64,000 bases of DNA, taken from assembly GCF_000283155.1 (NCBI RefSeq), contig NW_004454171.1, forward strand, positions 10,622,516-10,686,515, written 5' to 3'. A program made the translations under genes and the position numbers. Each line of letters starts with the position of its first letter. Within the stretch, counting starts at the first letter, position 1. The notes under the pieces were generated by a model. The model was not told the DNA's origin. It did not search any database and worked only from the letters and a program-made list of their open reading frames with translations. The DNA is from Ceratotherium simum simum (lineage: Eukaryota > Chordata > Mammalia > Perissodactyla > Rhinocerotidae). Below are positions 1 to 11,490 of the stretch, piece after piece.

Positions 1-1779
1 GAGGCTTGGAAGAACCACCGGCTTTGGGAGTGCCACCATTATCCTGTGAAATGCAATGACTTTTCTACCTGGGCTCGCTGACATAGATTTTTACCCTTTA
101 AAATCTGTTAAAAAAAGACCGACCGCTGGTGACTTGTATAGAAACACTAAGACCTAATATCATCTGTCTTGAATAAGGCCATTACCCCTCCAAAGGAGGA
201 GGAAGGCTGTGTCATACCCTGAAGTGCAGCATAACCAGATTATCAGCAGAAGAATCTTAAGAAAAGGCCCTAACCGTAAGGAGTCAAGTCACGGGAAAGC
301 GTGAGAGGAAGCAAGATCAAGGACTCCTTGTGGGAGGGGCATCCAGGCATACTGCACGAGAGACAGAAAACAGGCCTCCATCTAGCAATTGCCTTCCCCC
401 CCGTCATGGGGAGTAACTCACATCCTGTGACATTGCCTCCTGTCCTTGATTATCTCAGATCCATGAGAATATGATCAATCAGCCTTTCTGAAAAATACTA
501 ACTCATGAGCCACGTTTCCTTTTCCTTCATTTATCTGTATTAGCAGAGTCAATGTAAACCTTCCTGAAATAGGAGCCAGCAAATTTCTTAAAACATTTTT
601 CTGATGAGTGGCCCTCTGCACTTTCCCTTTCCTATTATTTTCCATGCCTCTCAGAAAAAAAGTAAAAGAATTAATCAAAATTCTTTTCCAATTGTTATGC
701 TCTGGTTAGCGGTGGCGGTGGTGGTTGTTTTATAAGCTACCTTTCCCAATTAGGGTTACTTCCATAACAAACTAAAAATAACTGTATTGCCAATATTAAT
801 AAGGACTTGGATAAAAATATGCTCAATCCATTTTGATAACCTATTCACAGGCATAAAGAAACATTCAAAGAGGTTAATCATTGTTATGAGAAGATCAGAA
901 AAACTATCATTTTCAAATGCAGTATTTATTAAATGCTTTCATGCGTTTAATCGTCCCTCCAGCATTCACATTGGCCAGATTCAATTTAGTCAGTGGAAGC
1001 GTTTGTGGAGCCCCACAGCAAAGCCTTTAAGAAACGGAGAGCGGCTAGGGTGAAGAAGCTAGCCCTATGTGACGTGCCAGCCCAGGCGTACCAGTAGAAA
1101 GCCTATAAAAGGACCGAGTGGAAAATTCCTAAGTCCTGAAATCCCAGCTCAGGTAAAGGGAGGTTGCCTAGGCTGCGGTGCAGGTGCACAACGAGGAAGG
1201 CTACATAAGTACAGCACAGAGAGAATTTCAGGACCCATATGCCCCCAAACTATGCCTGGAGAACGTGCCTTTGCTGAGTGGCAGAACTGACGCCTTATGT
1301 GGTACGGTTAAGTGTTTCTGGGTGCTGATGGAACTTCTTAAAATGTAGATAAATTCCTAGGGTCCCTTTTGGGGGGACTCGCACCCTGGGCAGGCTGCTG
1401 ACCATCACGGATGACCTGAGCACAACCGTATGCAGAAGGAGGACACCAGGAAACCTAGGTCTGTGTCTTTGGAAAGCAAAACACCACACACAGAATCAGG
1501 GGAATAATTATTAAGCAACAGAGTCACGGGTTACCAATATAATATAAAAGCCAAACCTCATTTAAAATCTCCAACTGTAGGAAATCTTATATATGACTTT
1601 CAGATCTTCACAAATCCATTAATTGCAGAAAAGATTCTAAAAATATTCCAGTTCTTTGGAAGAAGTCTAGAAAAGTCCCTAATTAAATTTTGAGATTTAG
1701 ATGATGACAGGATATAGAATAAAGAAACACTCAGAGATCTTTTGGTTGATCAGATATGGCCATAAGAAGGAGGAGGCTT
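1..1779. other. Unassigned non-coding stretch
   Basis: I recognise no gene, RNA or repeat family here. The sequence is of ordinary mixed composition, with short unrelated open frames of 60-90 codons on both strands, none with exon-like boundaries or a recognisable translation. It ends where a perissodactyl SINE begins. Confidence 0.5.
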
Positions 1780-2080
1780 GGGGCCACCCTTGTGGCTTAG
1801 CTGTTAAGTGCGCGCGCTCTGCTACTGGTGGCCCGGGTTCGGATCCTGGGCGCACACTGACGCACGGCTTCTCCCGCCATGCTGAGGCCACATCCCACAT
1901 ACAGCAACTAGAAGGATGTGCAACTACGACATACAACTATCTACTGGGGCTTTGGGGGAAAAAAGGAGGAGGATTGGCAATAGATGTTAGCTCAGAGCCG
2001 GTCTTCCTCAGCAAAAAGAGGAGGATTAGCATGGATGTTAGCTCAGGGCTGATCTTCCTCACAAAAAAAAAAAGAAAAAG
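1780..2080 (+). mobile_element. ERE-type SINE, long form with two 3' modules
   Basis: A perissodactyl tRNA-derived SINE. The head reads GGGGCCACCC, followed by an A-box-like TGGCTTAGCTGTTAAG and the B-box-like GGTTCGGATCC. The middle block (CAGCAACTAGAAGGATGTGC) defines the long form in this window. Two related 3' modules ending in GTCTTCCTCA and GATCTTCCTCA follow, then an A-rich tail. The flanks AGAAGGAGGAGG and AGAAATGAGGAT could be a decayed target-site duplication, but they match at only 9 of 12 positions. An open frame read through it is incidental. Confidence 0.93.
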
Positions 2081-2329
2081 AAATGAGGATAGATTTTCTA
2101 CTCATATACATTTAAAAGATATAATCAAAAATGCGTGATATGTTCTCTGTCACAGTTATCAGAGAGAACCAACCCTCACAGGTTAAATCTGAATAAAGAA
2201 AAAATGCTGCCCCTGTGAGCAGACAGGGAAGAGGGAAGAAAAAAAGCAAGTCAGTGGCATGGAACACCGGGGTACCTGCTTGTCCCAGAAAGACAGCTTT
2301 ACCATGGTCCATAATTCAGGTGTCAGTTT

Positions 2330-2480
2330 AATTACAATGGACCAATATTTAGTAACCACCTACTAAGTGCAAGGGCTGGTGACTGTGGAAATACAAAGAT
2401 GAACGAGATGTGATTCCTCCCTTCTGGAGTTCACAACCATCTATTGGGAACTGGATCAGAATAGGAATAAGATCTAAGTG
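2330..2480. repeat. Decayed ancient interspersed repeat (L2-like)
   Basis: The segment carries the degraded motif series common to many mammalian copies: CACCTACTAAGTGC, then GGAAATACAAAGATGAACG, then a 'bcctccctt-ctggagttcac' like stretch. I place it with ancient L2-associated sequence, but family and strand are uncertain. The same motif series recurs near 32.8, 37.0, 38.25 and 40.2 kb. Confidence 0.35.
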
Positions 2481-2764
2481 AACCCAGCGTGTAGGGTTGT
2501 AATAAAGCAATATTAAGGATGTCAACCATTTATTCAGGAAAAGAACAGCAATCTGTTCAAATGTAAGCCAAAGGCAGTAGCTCTCATCCCTGGCCAGTCT
2601 GCCGAGTTGACATCCCTTGTGATTTCTGGGATTTCCAATTAAAAACATCAAGTCACAACCTTTCTTTGCCTCCTGGAAATTCAAAGTCCAGTATTTAGCA
2701 TCTCTGAAGGCTTTCCAGTATCTTGAGCAAAGTATAATGCCTAATAGTGCATCCAGGTAAAGAC

Positions 2765-2968
2765 TCCCTGGATTCAACTTGTGGCTCCACCATCTACTAA
2801 CTGTGTGACCTCGGGCAAGCTTCTTAACCTCTCTGTGCCTCGGTTACCTTATCTGTAAAATAGATACCTCTATCACGATATTGTTGAGAGAATTATGTGA
2901 ACCAATAGTTGTAAAGCATTCAGAAGAGTGTCTGGCACTTAGTAAGCACTGAATAAATGTTAGCCACT
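2765..2968 (+). repeat. MIR SINE
   Basis: The order of core motifs matches the MIR consensus: CCACCATCTACTAACTGTGTGACC, here split as CCATCTACTAACTGTG and GACCTCGGGCAAGC, then CTTAACCTCTCTGTGCCTC, CTGTAAAATAGATA, GAATTATGTGA, and a 3' end CTGGCACTTAGTAAGCACTG with AATAAATGTTAG. It is nearly full length and well preserved for an element this old. Confidence 0.92.
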
Positions 2969-4361
2969 TTTATTCTAGAAACTCTTGATTAGGAAATCCT
3001 TATTAATTCTTATCAACCAATACCTTAATAGGAATAAGCGAGAAGAGATACAGGTTTAGGATTGTGTAGGTAGAGAGAAGTGGAGTGAGAGGTTAAAGAA
3101 TAGCAGAAAACGAATAGCTGGCTGTTTTTCAGTGCCGCTGGGTACCTCCCACAACGGCAGTTCTGGCAAGAGGGTTGCCTGGAGCACAAAATGAAAGGAG
3201 GCACTCGCTCTCGGGCTGTGCAAGCCCTGGGCTGCCTAGATGCCTCCCTTGCCACATCCTAGTTCTGGCTCTGCTTCGCATTCCTACTGGTTTCTTCCTC
3301 GGGCTGATTCTTTGGGTTTACCGTCATCCTCTTTGATGGAACAGGAAAGGACATGGACAAATATGTGAGAGAAATAAAGTTAGCCAACTAGGTATTCACC
3401 AAACACTCTGTAAAGTCACATCCAGCAAGAGGTTGTAAGAGCGATGCCCACCCCCACCACCGCTGCTCCACCAGTAATCCAGTCTACAACAAGTAGGGCC
3501 TGGCTCGGGACCCTCCCAACCCCACCCACAGCTGAGAGAATTGCCCATATAAGGGTGAGTCTAGGGTTTGGGGTTGGGAGGGACTGCTAGGTTGGCAGCA
3601 GGGCGAGGAAAAGAGTTGCTGAATCTCTCGGAATGGTTCAAGCTGACCTCATGTAATCCTGTAGAAGCGTTTCTAAGTTTATGCTTAGAAAAGCCAGAGC
3701 CATAACCTCAAGCTGGAATCCACTCTATCAGAGAACACTGCTCATGTCCTGAGAAGGCCGCTTGCCTGGGAGCTATCCGAGATGTGTAGGCACCCCCTAG
3801 TGGTGAAGGTTTGTGCCATGGCTGCACAGAGCCCTCACCATCCGGAACGCAAGGTCCTGAGAGGTGAGGAAGAATGTTTAGAAGTGTGTCGTCTCCCCTC
3901 CCCAGCATGAATGCCAAACACTTGCTGTACCAGAGGCCACGTTGCTCATCTCTGCCAAACAATATGGGGGAAGGACAAGATGCTTGCCAGGCAACGAGAC
4001 CACACTGAATTTTCTGCTTGCTTTCTCCCCGTCAAACCTTAAGTAGCTTCTGGGTCCGGGTAATACACACAACCTCAGTGGATGCTGAGCTTTGATTTCT
4101 TGCCTGTTTGTCCAGGAACACACTGGAACCTCTCTGAAGATAGAGTGAGGCTTCCTTCCCCTTCCTCCTTGTCCACATGTTAGTAAGGGGGCTGGAGGTA
4201 AAGCCTCAGGACTGGCTCTGACCTTTAAGGCTGACCCCAAGCGGGCTTCCCTGTGCATTGACCCATTGGCCCTTGGTTTCCAGGTTGAGATTCTGTCATA
4301 GATGTTACTCGTATTCATACTTAATGATAATGAACATATACTGGTCACTCGAGGGAGTATT
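2969..4361. other. Unassigned non-coding stretch
   Basis: No gene or repeat is recognised. The longest open frame here, 177 codons on the minus strand at about 3878-4411, runs into the neighbouring MIR. It has no recognisable domain and no splice-site framing, so I do not treat it as coding. Confidence 0.5.
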
Positions 4362-4615
4362 GCATGGGGGTTAAACGCATGGGCTCTGGTGCCAGGCTTG
4401 CCCAGAATCAAATCCCATCTTTATCAGTTAGCACCTCTGTGACCTTGGGAAAATTACTTAACCTCTCTGCGCTTCCATTTTCTAATCTGTAAACAGGGAT
4501 AATAATAGTAACTACCTAATGAAGTTACTCAGAGGACTAAATGAGTTAACATATATAACGCCCGTACAATAGAACCTGACACATTATGAGTCCTGTTTAA
4601 GTGTTAGTTATTATT
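4362..4615 (+). repeat. MIR SINE
   Basis: MIR motifs appear in order: GGGCTCTGGTGCCAGGC, CAGTTAGCACCTCTGTGACC, TTGGGAAAATTACTTAACC, CTCTCTGCGCTTCCATTTTC, AATCTGTAAACAGGGATAAT, GGACTAAATGAGTTAACAT, and a decayed TAAGTGTTAGTTATTATTAT 3' end. It is essentially full length. Confidence 0.92.
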
Positions 4616-4683
4616 ATTGTTGTTCTTGTTGTTGTTGTGTTATGTGCTAGGTATATAAATTATTATTATTATTATTATGCATT
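4616..4683. repeat. GTT/ATT trinucleotide microsatellite
   Basis: Short runs of GTT and then ATT units grow out of the 3' end of the MIR on the left and run into an oppositely oriented MIR on the right. A MIR tail is a common seed for such repeats. Confidence 0.8.
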
Positions 4684-4805
4684 ATTACATGCATCGCCTT
4701 CTTTAATCTCCTCCACAATCCTGTTATTATCTCCTCTTCACAGATGAGGAAAGTGAGGCAGAAAGATGTCACACTGCAAGTGGCTGTGCCACATAGGGGC
4801 CTGGC
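4684..4805 (-). repeat. MIR SINE fragment, minus strand
   Basis: Read on the plus strand, this is the complement of a MIR core: TTTAATCTCCTCCACAATCC, then TCTTCACAGATGAGGAAAGT, GAGGCAGAAAGATGTCACAC and CAAGTGGCTGTGCC. It faces the MIR just upstream, making a tail-to-tail MIR pair around the microsatellite. Confidence 0.8.
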
Positions 4806-4914
4806 ACTGGGGTCCTTGTATCTGCAAAAAAGGAGCTCAGAGATTCATAGGGTAAACTAGTTAGCTAAACAAATATGTATAAGAAAATACTATCAGGACT
4901 CAGACAGCCATCTG

Positions 4915-5245
4915 AATAGGGTGTTATGTAGTGGGTCAAAGGAGGGGATCGACTGGGGAAGGAGGTGTCAGAATACTTCACTGAGGAGGAAAGGCTGGAG
5001 CCGGGTCATGAAAGACAGACAGAAAGGGAAAGAGAAGTGCAAACAGAGGGAACATCTTGAGCAAAAGCAAAGATATGTGAGGCAGCAAGGTACGTTCTGG
5101 AATCATGGCGAGTGGTTGGGATGAGGACCAGGATGAGATGGACTTGGCGAGGAGAGAAGGAGTCAGATGGCTGAGGGCCTTGCGGGCCAGGCTGCACTCT
5201 TGGACTAATGGCCCATGGGGCAATGGGAACCATCAGAGGTGGTCA
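4915..5245 (-). repeat. L2 LINE 3' region, minus strand
   Basis: The complement of this segment follows the L2 3' region. Plus-strand landmarks are AGGGAACATCTTGAGCAAAAG, read as GGGAACATCTTGAGCAAAAG, then GAGGGCCTTGCGGGCCAGGC and GGGGCAATGGGAACCATC, in the order expected for a reversed L2. The copy is decayed, and the exact L2 subfamily cannot be named. Confidence 0.65.
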
Positions 5246-5259
5246 CCTTAATTGGGGCG

Positions 5260-6262
5260 GTAACATGAGAGAACCAGAAAATCCATTTGTCCACTCTCTT
5301 TTATATAATAATTCATAGAAATCCTGTTGTGCATGAGTAGTTTTGAATTTCTTTTTGGACTGACTACACTGGCCTTGAGATTTAGAAGTGTGGGTGGTCA
5401 ACATCTCTGTACCACAGGCTGTTTTTCTAGTTGGTTCTGATCAATTCCAGCCTGGTTGGAGATGAAAGTGTAAATAAAATAGAAAAGAACAATGAAGTTA
5501 CTAACCCACTTTTATTGGTCTACCCACCAGGCTGAATGAAAGCTATACAATGCAGTTTCCCCTTAAAGTTACTAAGGTTCTAAGTTAATCAGGGCTCATG
5601 GCCTCTGTCATGTTATCTGCTCAGCACTGTGGCAACCTAACCAGTCCACTGGTTCACTTGGAGAGGACAATTCTAGGGTCAAGGAATCTGTCCTTAAGGA
5701 CTTTACAAGCTTATCAGTCAAGGTCAAAATTGGGAATAGAAGAGACTGGGACATCCATTGCTCCACTGAAACTCAGCACATCATCATCCTACAGAAGAGA
5801 GTTTTCTCCCTAGTTATCCTCAGAAGAGACCTGAACACCAGTTAGAACACTTCCCTCAGCTGAGCCCAGTGGTCACCAGCAAAATGACAGAGGTACAGAT
5901 GACGGGGGCACTTAGGGTGCCAGACTAAGCCTAGCATACCACATCACCTTTCAAAGCTGTAAGTAGCCAGGGTAAGCAACAGGTTCAGGCATCACTGTGT
6001 TTCTCCACAAAGTGAAGATCCACAGTAAGATAAGTGTAAATGCAAAGGAATCGTGGTAACAGTGTGACATGCCAGAAAAGAACTCACCCTTTTCTTGACC
6101 TGTTCCTAAGGCATTGTATGAGTATGATTGACAGCAATAGTAGGGATGCTAATGATGAAAACACCATCTGGGAATCCATGATCACCCTGGATTCCAGAAT
6201 AGTCATTGGCAATGAGGTTTCTCCTGTCTCTAACACCCTACCATACATAGCTCCCAACCCTA
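5260..6262. other. Unassigned non-coding stretch
   Basis: I see no recognisable gene or repeat. Open frames up to about 75 codons occur on both strands without coding signatures. Confidence 0.5.
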
Positions 6263-6263
6263 G

Positions 6264-6395
6264 CTGAACATTAGAATTACCTGGAGAGCTTTTAAAAACT
6301 TTCCCTGGGTACCAGCCCAAATCATTAAATCAAAATATCTGCAGGAGGGGACTGGGCTTCAGTTTTTTTAGAAGAAATTTTTGTTACAAAATATC
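6264..6395 (+). mobile_element. hAT-Charlie non-autonomous fragment (MER5/MER20-like)
   Basis: The series CTGAACATTAGAATTACCTGG, here as GAACATTAGAATTACCTGG, then AGAGCTTTTAAAAACTTTCC, TTAAATCAAAATATCTGCAG and GGGACTGGGCTTCAG follows the body of MER5/MER20-type hAT-Charlie MITEs. Both terminal repeats are worn, so the family name is tentative. Confidence 0.6.
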
Positions 6396-6504
6396 CCTCT
6401 AGAAATTGATGGCAAATGTATGATAAGATTTCTAGGCTGTCCTGATAGCGAAGGACAGTATCATTCCCCTCAGATCAGGAGTGAAAGGGATGGAAAGAAT
6501 AAGT

Positions 6505-6700
6505 GGTGAGACCACAGGCTTTCGAGCCAGCTCTGTAAACTGAAGTCCCTGACCTTTCACTTGCCAGGGACAAGTTCCTTAACCTCACTGAGCTGTGGCT
6601 CCTTCATTTGCAAAATGAAGATTATGTGGCTCGTTGTGAGGATGTGGTGGGGACTAAATGCATGTGTAGTGCTTGACATATGGTAGTTGCTCAACCAAAA
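6505..6700 (+). repeat. MIR SINE
   Basis: Decayed MIR motifs in order: GACCACAGGCTTTCGAGCCA, GGACAAGTTCCTTAACCTCA, CTGAGCTGTGGCTCCTTCAT, TTGCAAAATGAAGATTAT, GTTGTGAGGATGTGG, GACTAAATGCATGTG and GTGCTTGACATATGGTAG. Confidence 0.82.
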
Positions 6701-6764
6701 CTAGCTGTAATAGTAACCATCACTCGAAAACAAAGGAAGATGAAGAACCAAGATGTGTGTTGAG

Positions 6765-6870
6765 GCCCGGGCACTGCTACTCAGTAGGTGTGAAAGCTGC
6801 AGCCTTGCCAGGCAAATTGCTTAAACCCTCTGGGTCTAATTCCTCACAAAATTTCCACAAATTGAAAAGT
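6765..6870 (+). repeat. Possible MIR core fragment
   Basis: The stretch GCCAGGCAAATTGCTTAAAC followed by CCTCTGGGTCTAATTCCTCA resembles the MIR core, after a CTACTCAGTAGGTGTGAAAG that could be its upstream part. It lies just downstream of a clearer MIR and could be a second decayed copy. Confidence 0.45.
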
Positions 6871-7229
6871 TTGAGCTGGCCTTTCTCCAAGGTAACTGTC
6901 ATCTCTAACATTCTATTGTATTCAAAGAGCAGCAACAGGCTAGAAAGGATCACCTTCATCAAGAACTTAGTGAATACTGTAGTCTGGTGACTGACGAAAA
7001 GAAAGAACTGGAAGAAAAGGTAGTAGACAGCTCTGCGAGAAGTGGCTCCTGAGCCGAGCTCGGCCTTGCCCTGACCACATCTGAAATAGATGTCTCCATC
7101 CCTTCTCCTACTCCAAGCGATGACTCCATCTATATGCCCCACATTTGTATGGTCTAATTAGGCACTTATCTTGGCATCACCAAGTAGTGACCTAGGGAGG
7201 GGGATATAAAAAATGCTTAACTAGAAATC

Positions 7230-7350
7230 AGAGAAGCAGCTTCTACCTGTTACTACAATACCTACTGAGTGGAGGTCGCAACTTCTCTGTACCTCAAGGT
7301 CCCCTCTACAAAATGGGAATGACAATATCTACCTTCAACATACTTCCCAG
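7230..7350 (+). repeat. MIR SINE fragment
   Basis: GCAACTTCTCTGTACCTCAA, CTACAAAATGGGAATGACAA and TATCTACCTTCAACATACTT match the central MIR region in order. The flanks are too diverged to place the ends. Confidence 0.65.
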
Positions 7351-9109
7351 CAATCTTGGGAAGGTGAATGGTTTTGACTTAGTAAAATGAGCTCTAGGAA
7401 CTTTGGAATATCTGAGGAAAAGAAAATGGAGACACTCTGAATCAACTTCGGACGGGCTTTTAAAGACGAGAAACGTACACGACTCCATTTAAATGAGATC
7501 TTCAGTTTCAAAAAAAAAAAAAAGCATTGCAAACTAGAGGTGGCCTCAGAAAGTTGATAGTGGTAATGCCAATTAATAGAACTGAAAGCACGACGTGGAT
7601 AATTTACAATAAAAAAAAAATTCATGTATAAACATCATCTACAGTCCCTCAGAGAGCTTCAGATTCCATTCCAGGGTTCTCCAGGTTCCCTGTATTCATA
7701 GTCAGCCCTCTTGTCCAAGGCAGTCTAAGGAATATATTACTGGTAAATTTGCATATATTAGCATTATCAAGAATACAAAACGGTCCTATTATTATGTAAG
7801 CAGCCTCGGTTTAAACAGGCTGTCAGTCAGCTGCCTCCAGGCTTGGCAGCATCTAGTTTGTTGGCAGATAGAACATTCCAACCTGCTTTTTCCTGTCATT
7901 TTTTTGACAAACGTTATCATAAGCCAGGTGCCTTTTTGAGCTGTCACCTCGTCTCGGGCATCTGCCTTAACCATCAAGTGGAGCACCCATTAAGAATTGG
8001 GGACATTATTTCAGCAGCTAATTAACCAAGCTAAATGAACACATAAATTCATTTTCAATTCAACTTTCCATTTCTTTTTCCAACTGCTAATAGAGGGTGC
8101 GGAGTCAGTAATGTGTAACGAATGGATGATGTGTAAGGTTATGTCTTAATAAAAAACACATGTCCGTGCAGATTTTTACAGCCAACAATTATGAGAACTC
8201 TGACCATTTTAAAACATCCACAACATATCCCAAAAAAGCATTATATTTTATTTAATAATTCTGAGAGATTGCTTATAAATATAGAAAGTTATGTTTTTTA
8301 AAAGGAGATTTTAAAAATGCATTTGCATTTGCAGCCGAATACCCTTGGGAATCACAGGATGCCTCCCCTAACTTCCGTGTGTGAATCTCAGCACCTGACC
8401 GTGACCTCATCTCCCTTAAAAGCCCCAAACCAGGACATTCTCCAGGAGGATGAGCTGAGCGTCCTGTGTAAACACTTCTCAACGTGCTTTATTTCAAAAT
8501 GAATGGAAATAAGAACAATGTATTTAAGTTTGGACTTATTTGATTTTTCAAAAAGAGGAACTTTGGGTTTGCAATCTACTCAGTCACCCCGTCCCCCTAA
8601 GTATAATCCAAACTTTAATCATGTGAACTATAGCATTAGGCTGAAGACAATGACTTCTTACTCAGAGCAAAAAGAGCTCTGTGAAACTGGGGAGAACTCT
8701 CCAGAAAGGATGAGAGAGAGAAATCAAGGTACTCAGGTTAGCCTGAGGTCAAGCGTCAATGTCTACTCCATTGTAAGGACAAGACGGCTTCTGTAAATGG
8801 AGACTCCAATAAACTTGGGGGGGCGGGGTTCTGTTAAATGGTTAGTGTTTAACACTCTCTCCCACCACCCACACCACCCACCCCCTGCCAACGCTGGGGT
8901 TGAATGTGACAGGACCCTGCTTCAGAAGATAACTCCTCCCCCACCCGACAAGCTCCTTCAAGAGGGCAAACCGGTCCTGAACTTTGGGAAGGGCCGAGGG
9001 TGAACTCCACGTTGTGGAAAGAACAACAAAGGTGGAGAGATTCCTGTCGAAGCAGAAGCCCAGTGTCATTTCCTCGGCAGCACGGCTGGATGGCCAGCGC
9101 TCACACGCA
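7351..9109. other. Unassigned stretch with a candidate conserved non-coding segment
   Basis: No gene or known repeat is recognised apart from a short A run near 7509. The part at about 7780-8250 is repeat-free and rich in homeodomain-type cores (for example CAGCTAATTAACCAAGC) and TTTAAAC/ATTAAG motifs. That composition is often seen in conserved regulatory DNA. Conservation cannot be judged from one sequence, so this is only a suggestion. Confidence 0.4.
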
Positions 9110-9390
9110 GAACATTATGCCAGGGAGGCACAAGATGGACGGTTTGGCAGGTAGTCAAAGTGCTCTGGTTCTTCAGGTCCCTGCCAACTTATGTGCCGAG
9201 GAAGAATTGTGTTAATTAATAGGAAATGTGTGTGAAGAAAAGGAATATCACACAGCAAATGGCACTCTGCTCTAAAGCCAGCGGATTTTGGTCTTCTGTG
9301 GGGCTGGGTGGGGGACAGAGCATTAGGAATACAGCCCAGTCCCACACATCACTCTCTGTGCTGACTTCCTTGCCCTCTTCATTGGCCAGA
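9110..9390 (+). repeat. Paralogous block, copy A
   Basis: This block is related to 11491-11805, in the same orientation and about 2.4 kb away. Positions 9112-9151 match 11492-11531 at 34 of 40 bases without gaps. GTGTTAATTAATAGGAAAT at 9209-9227 matches the second copy at 18 of 19. A further anchor, CTTGCCCTCTTCATTG at 9369-9384, recurs at 11790-11804 with one base missing. The three anchors are collinear, with spacings of 97 and 160 bases here. I do not recognise the unit as a known repeat. It could be an old local duplication or two copies of an unrecognised ancient element. Confidence 0.75.
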
Positions 9391-10559
9391 TTACCTTGAG
9401 TGACCATTCTTTCACTGCCTCCATCTACAAAAATTTATAGAATATCTAAAATGTTCCATGTTTCATCTTCCATGCCTGGTCCGGGGGATGTAGATACGAC
9501 TCTAGGACCCCGTTCTTGGCCTCAGGAGTTCATCCGTCACAGTTTAGCAGGAGGGGAGACTACTCTGTCTGTGAGTAATTAAGAAGATGAGACCTGCTCT
9601 CATAGCAGCGGGAATGTAGTAGAAGCTTCTTGGAGAAAAGGCTCTGTCCGCAGTCCCTTCTCTGGAAACTGGCCATTCCTCACAGGCATGGTGAGTGAAG
9701 GGATAGGGTGTCCTCTGGCCACAGCTGATGGGATCTGAGCTAGATGTGGGACCCAAGATGAGCTAAGAGATTCTTTGTGTTGAGAATTAAAATTGTAATC
9801 CAGAGAGGATGGTCCCAGACATTGTAGCTGAGAGACCCAAGAGACCTGGTGCTGGGACAGCCACTTCCTACATGCACCCTGATAAACAGGTATAAAATGT
9901 CTGGTTATGGAAAAAGACCACAAAGAAGCAGATACTCAGGGGGAAGCAGAAATAAGAGATTACCTCAGTGTCCCCACAGAGATGGGGGAGCAACTTCAGG
10001 TTCTGTAATCCAGCTATACTTCTACAACAGAGTCCTTTGACCTGGGCTGGATTGAGTGAGCCAAGGGTCTCCTTAATGAGCCAATGCTGGCAGAGCTGTT
10101 GGGGGTGGGGAGAGGAGGGCTGGTCCTGTGAACAGGTGTGTAGGGCTGGGAGGGAGGGCACTGGTCTCGCACCACACGTCATTTCACGCCATTCATCACA
10201 ACAGACAGTCCTGGAGGGTCTGCCCCGTGTGCCCCTTGGAATTCACCCCTGCCTTGGGCACAGAGCCTCTCTCTGCTGCCCAACAAAGAGGCCACAGTGC
10301 GTGACTGGTGAACATTTTTTTTTAATCCTTATTATAAGACGTGGCTCCCATGACCTTGGCCTCATTCGTTCCAGCTTCCAGCTACTGCCACTTCTGTTTT
10401 CCCAAAAAGAGCTCTGGAATGTTACCTGGTGGCTGCTTCCCGAGCAATGAATCAGCACACCGTAATCAGTCCCTCTGTGACCTCTAAGAACCTGTTCTTT
10501 TGAACACTCAGCTGGCATTCCTTCGTATGATGCTTCCTTATGAGGGCTCGGAAGCTGCT
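9391..10559. other. Unassigned non-coding stretch
   Basis: Nothing recognisable as a gene. Around 9430-9560 there is a faint ancient-repeat texture (ATGCCTGGTCCGGGGGATGT...). The open frames of 100-160 codons near 9.6-10.5 kb have no recognisable protein content. Confidence 0.45.
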
Positions 10560-10710
10560 TTGTCATCCTGAATGGTTTTCCATTTGTCATATGTCTTGTT
10601 TTCACCGTTAAAACCTCCTTGACGGCAAGGACCATGCATTGTTCTTTTTAAAGCCCTAATATGTGATCACCTTAATGTGAGAATAAGCCCTTCATAAATA
10701 AATGACAGCC
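10560..10710 (+). repeat. L2 LINE 3' end, decayed
   Basis: CATATGTCTTGTTTTCACCG, then AAACCTCCTTGACGGCAAGG, ACCATGCATTGTTC and a CTTCATAAATAAATGAC tail follow the L2 3' end (a 'ctccttgagggcagggac...' motif and AATAAATG tail). Confidence 0.6.
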
Positions 10711-10884
10711 AAGTCCCCTCAGTGCTCATCAGCTCGTCAGAACGTGGAGAGATGAAGACATCTCTAGACTTCAGCTGGCCCGTTCTTTTGCCCACAAGCC
10801 CCTCCTGCCCTCCACTCCAGGGCAGGACTGAACTTTAAGGCCAGCTTCTCAGAACAGGAAGTGAGACCTTAAGGACCAAAAAGC

Positions 10885-10990
10885 CCAATCTGTATTTCAG
10901 AAGAGGAAACTGAGGCCCAGGAAAGTCACCCTCTCCACGCCACCTAGCTAGTAAGTGGCACTATCCCTGTCTACCGGACCCTGTGGCCTT
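10885..10990 (-). repeat. MIR SINE fragment, minus strand
   Basis: CAGAAGAGGAAACTGAGGCC, CAGGAAAGTCACC and CACCTAGCTAGTAAGTGGCA are the complement of the MIR core (CTGAGCCTCAGTTTCC and CCACTTACTAGCTGTG). Confidence 0.8.
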
Positions 10991-11490
10991 TATCAAATAG
11001 GTGGCTCCCTTTTGCTTTAGGATGAGGAGGAAGTGGAAGCAAGTCTGATAGTTATCCCTCCTCTACTTTTCTAGACTCTTGAAGCAGTGGGGAGCCTGGC
11101 TTCTGATGAGTTTCCTGCCCCTGCTTTCAGATGCTAATTAGCCTGGTCCACTCCACCTTGGCCAAACTCCTGGTGACAGAGTCTAGCCCAGCACTGACCT
11201 AAAATGACAGGGCACAGGACTTCTTAAGACATTTCTGATTTAAATCCTTTTCCTCCACATCTTCCCCCATCAACATTCCCCCCACCCCCACCCCCCTCGC
11301 CAAAGAAAACAGCTCCAGGATTCACAAAACAAGGCAAACTCGCTTCACTCCAGCTCCCAGCCTTACCATATTGGAGTTTGTTCTGGCTCCCTGACAGCAA
11401 CCATTCACATACCACAGCTTAAAAAATGAGCTCCTCGGGGGAGGGTGTCACAGAACCAGTTACTCTACCCAAGTCCAACCTCAGACAAGG
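10991..11490. other. Unassigned stretch with a C-rich run
   Basis: Nothing recognisable as a gene or repeat family. A cytosine-rich run (CCCCCCACCCCCACCCCCCT) lies near 11278. A weakly similar C/A-rich run lies at a comparable distance upstream of copy A of the paralogous pair, near 8870. That could mean the pair's homology extends further, but I cannot establish it by eye. Confidence 0.4.

Noticed and set aside
1780..1870. tRNA gene-like A and B boxes
   Set aside because: They belong to the tRNA-derived head of ERE SINEs; the cloverleaf and anticodon arm are not preserved.
3878..4411. Longest open frame in the area (177 codons, minus strand)
   Set aside because: It overlaps a MIR, has no recognisable domain and no exon-like borders. 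A frame of this length occurs by chance in 64 kb.
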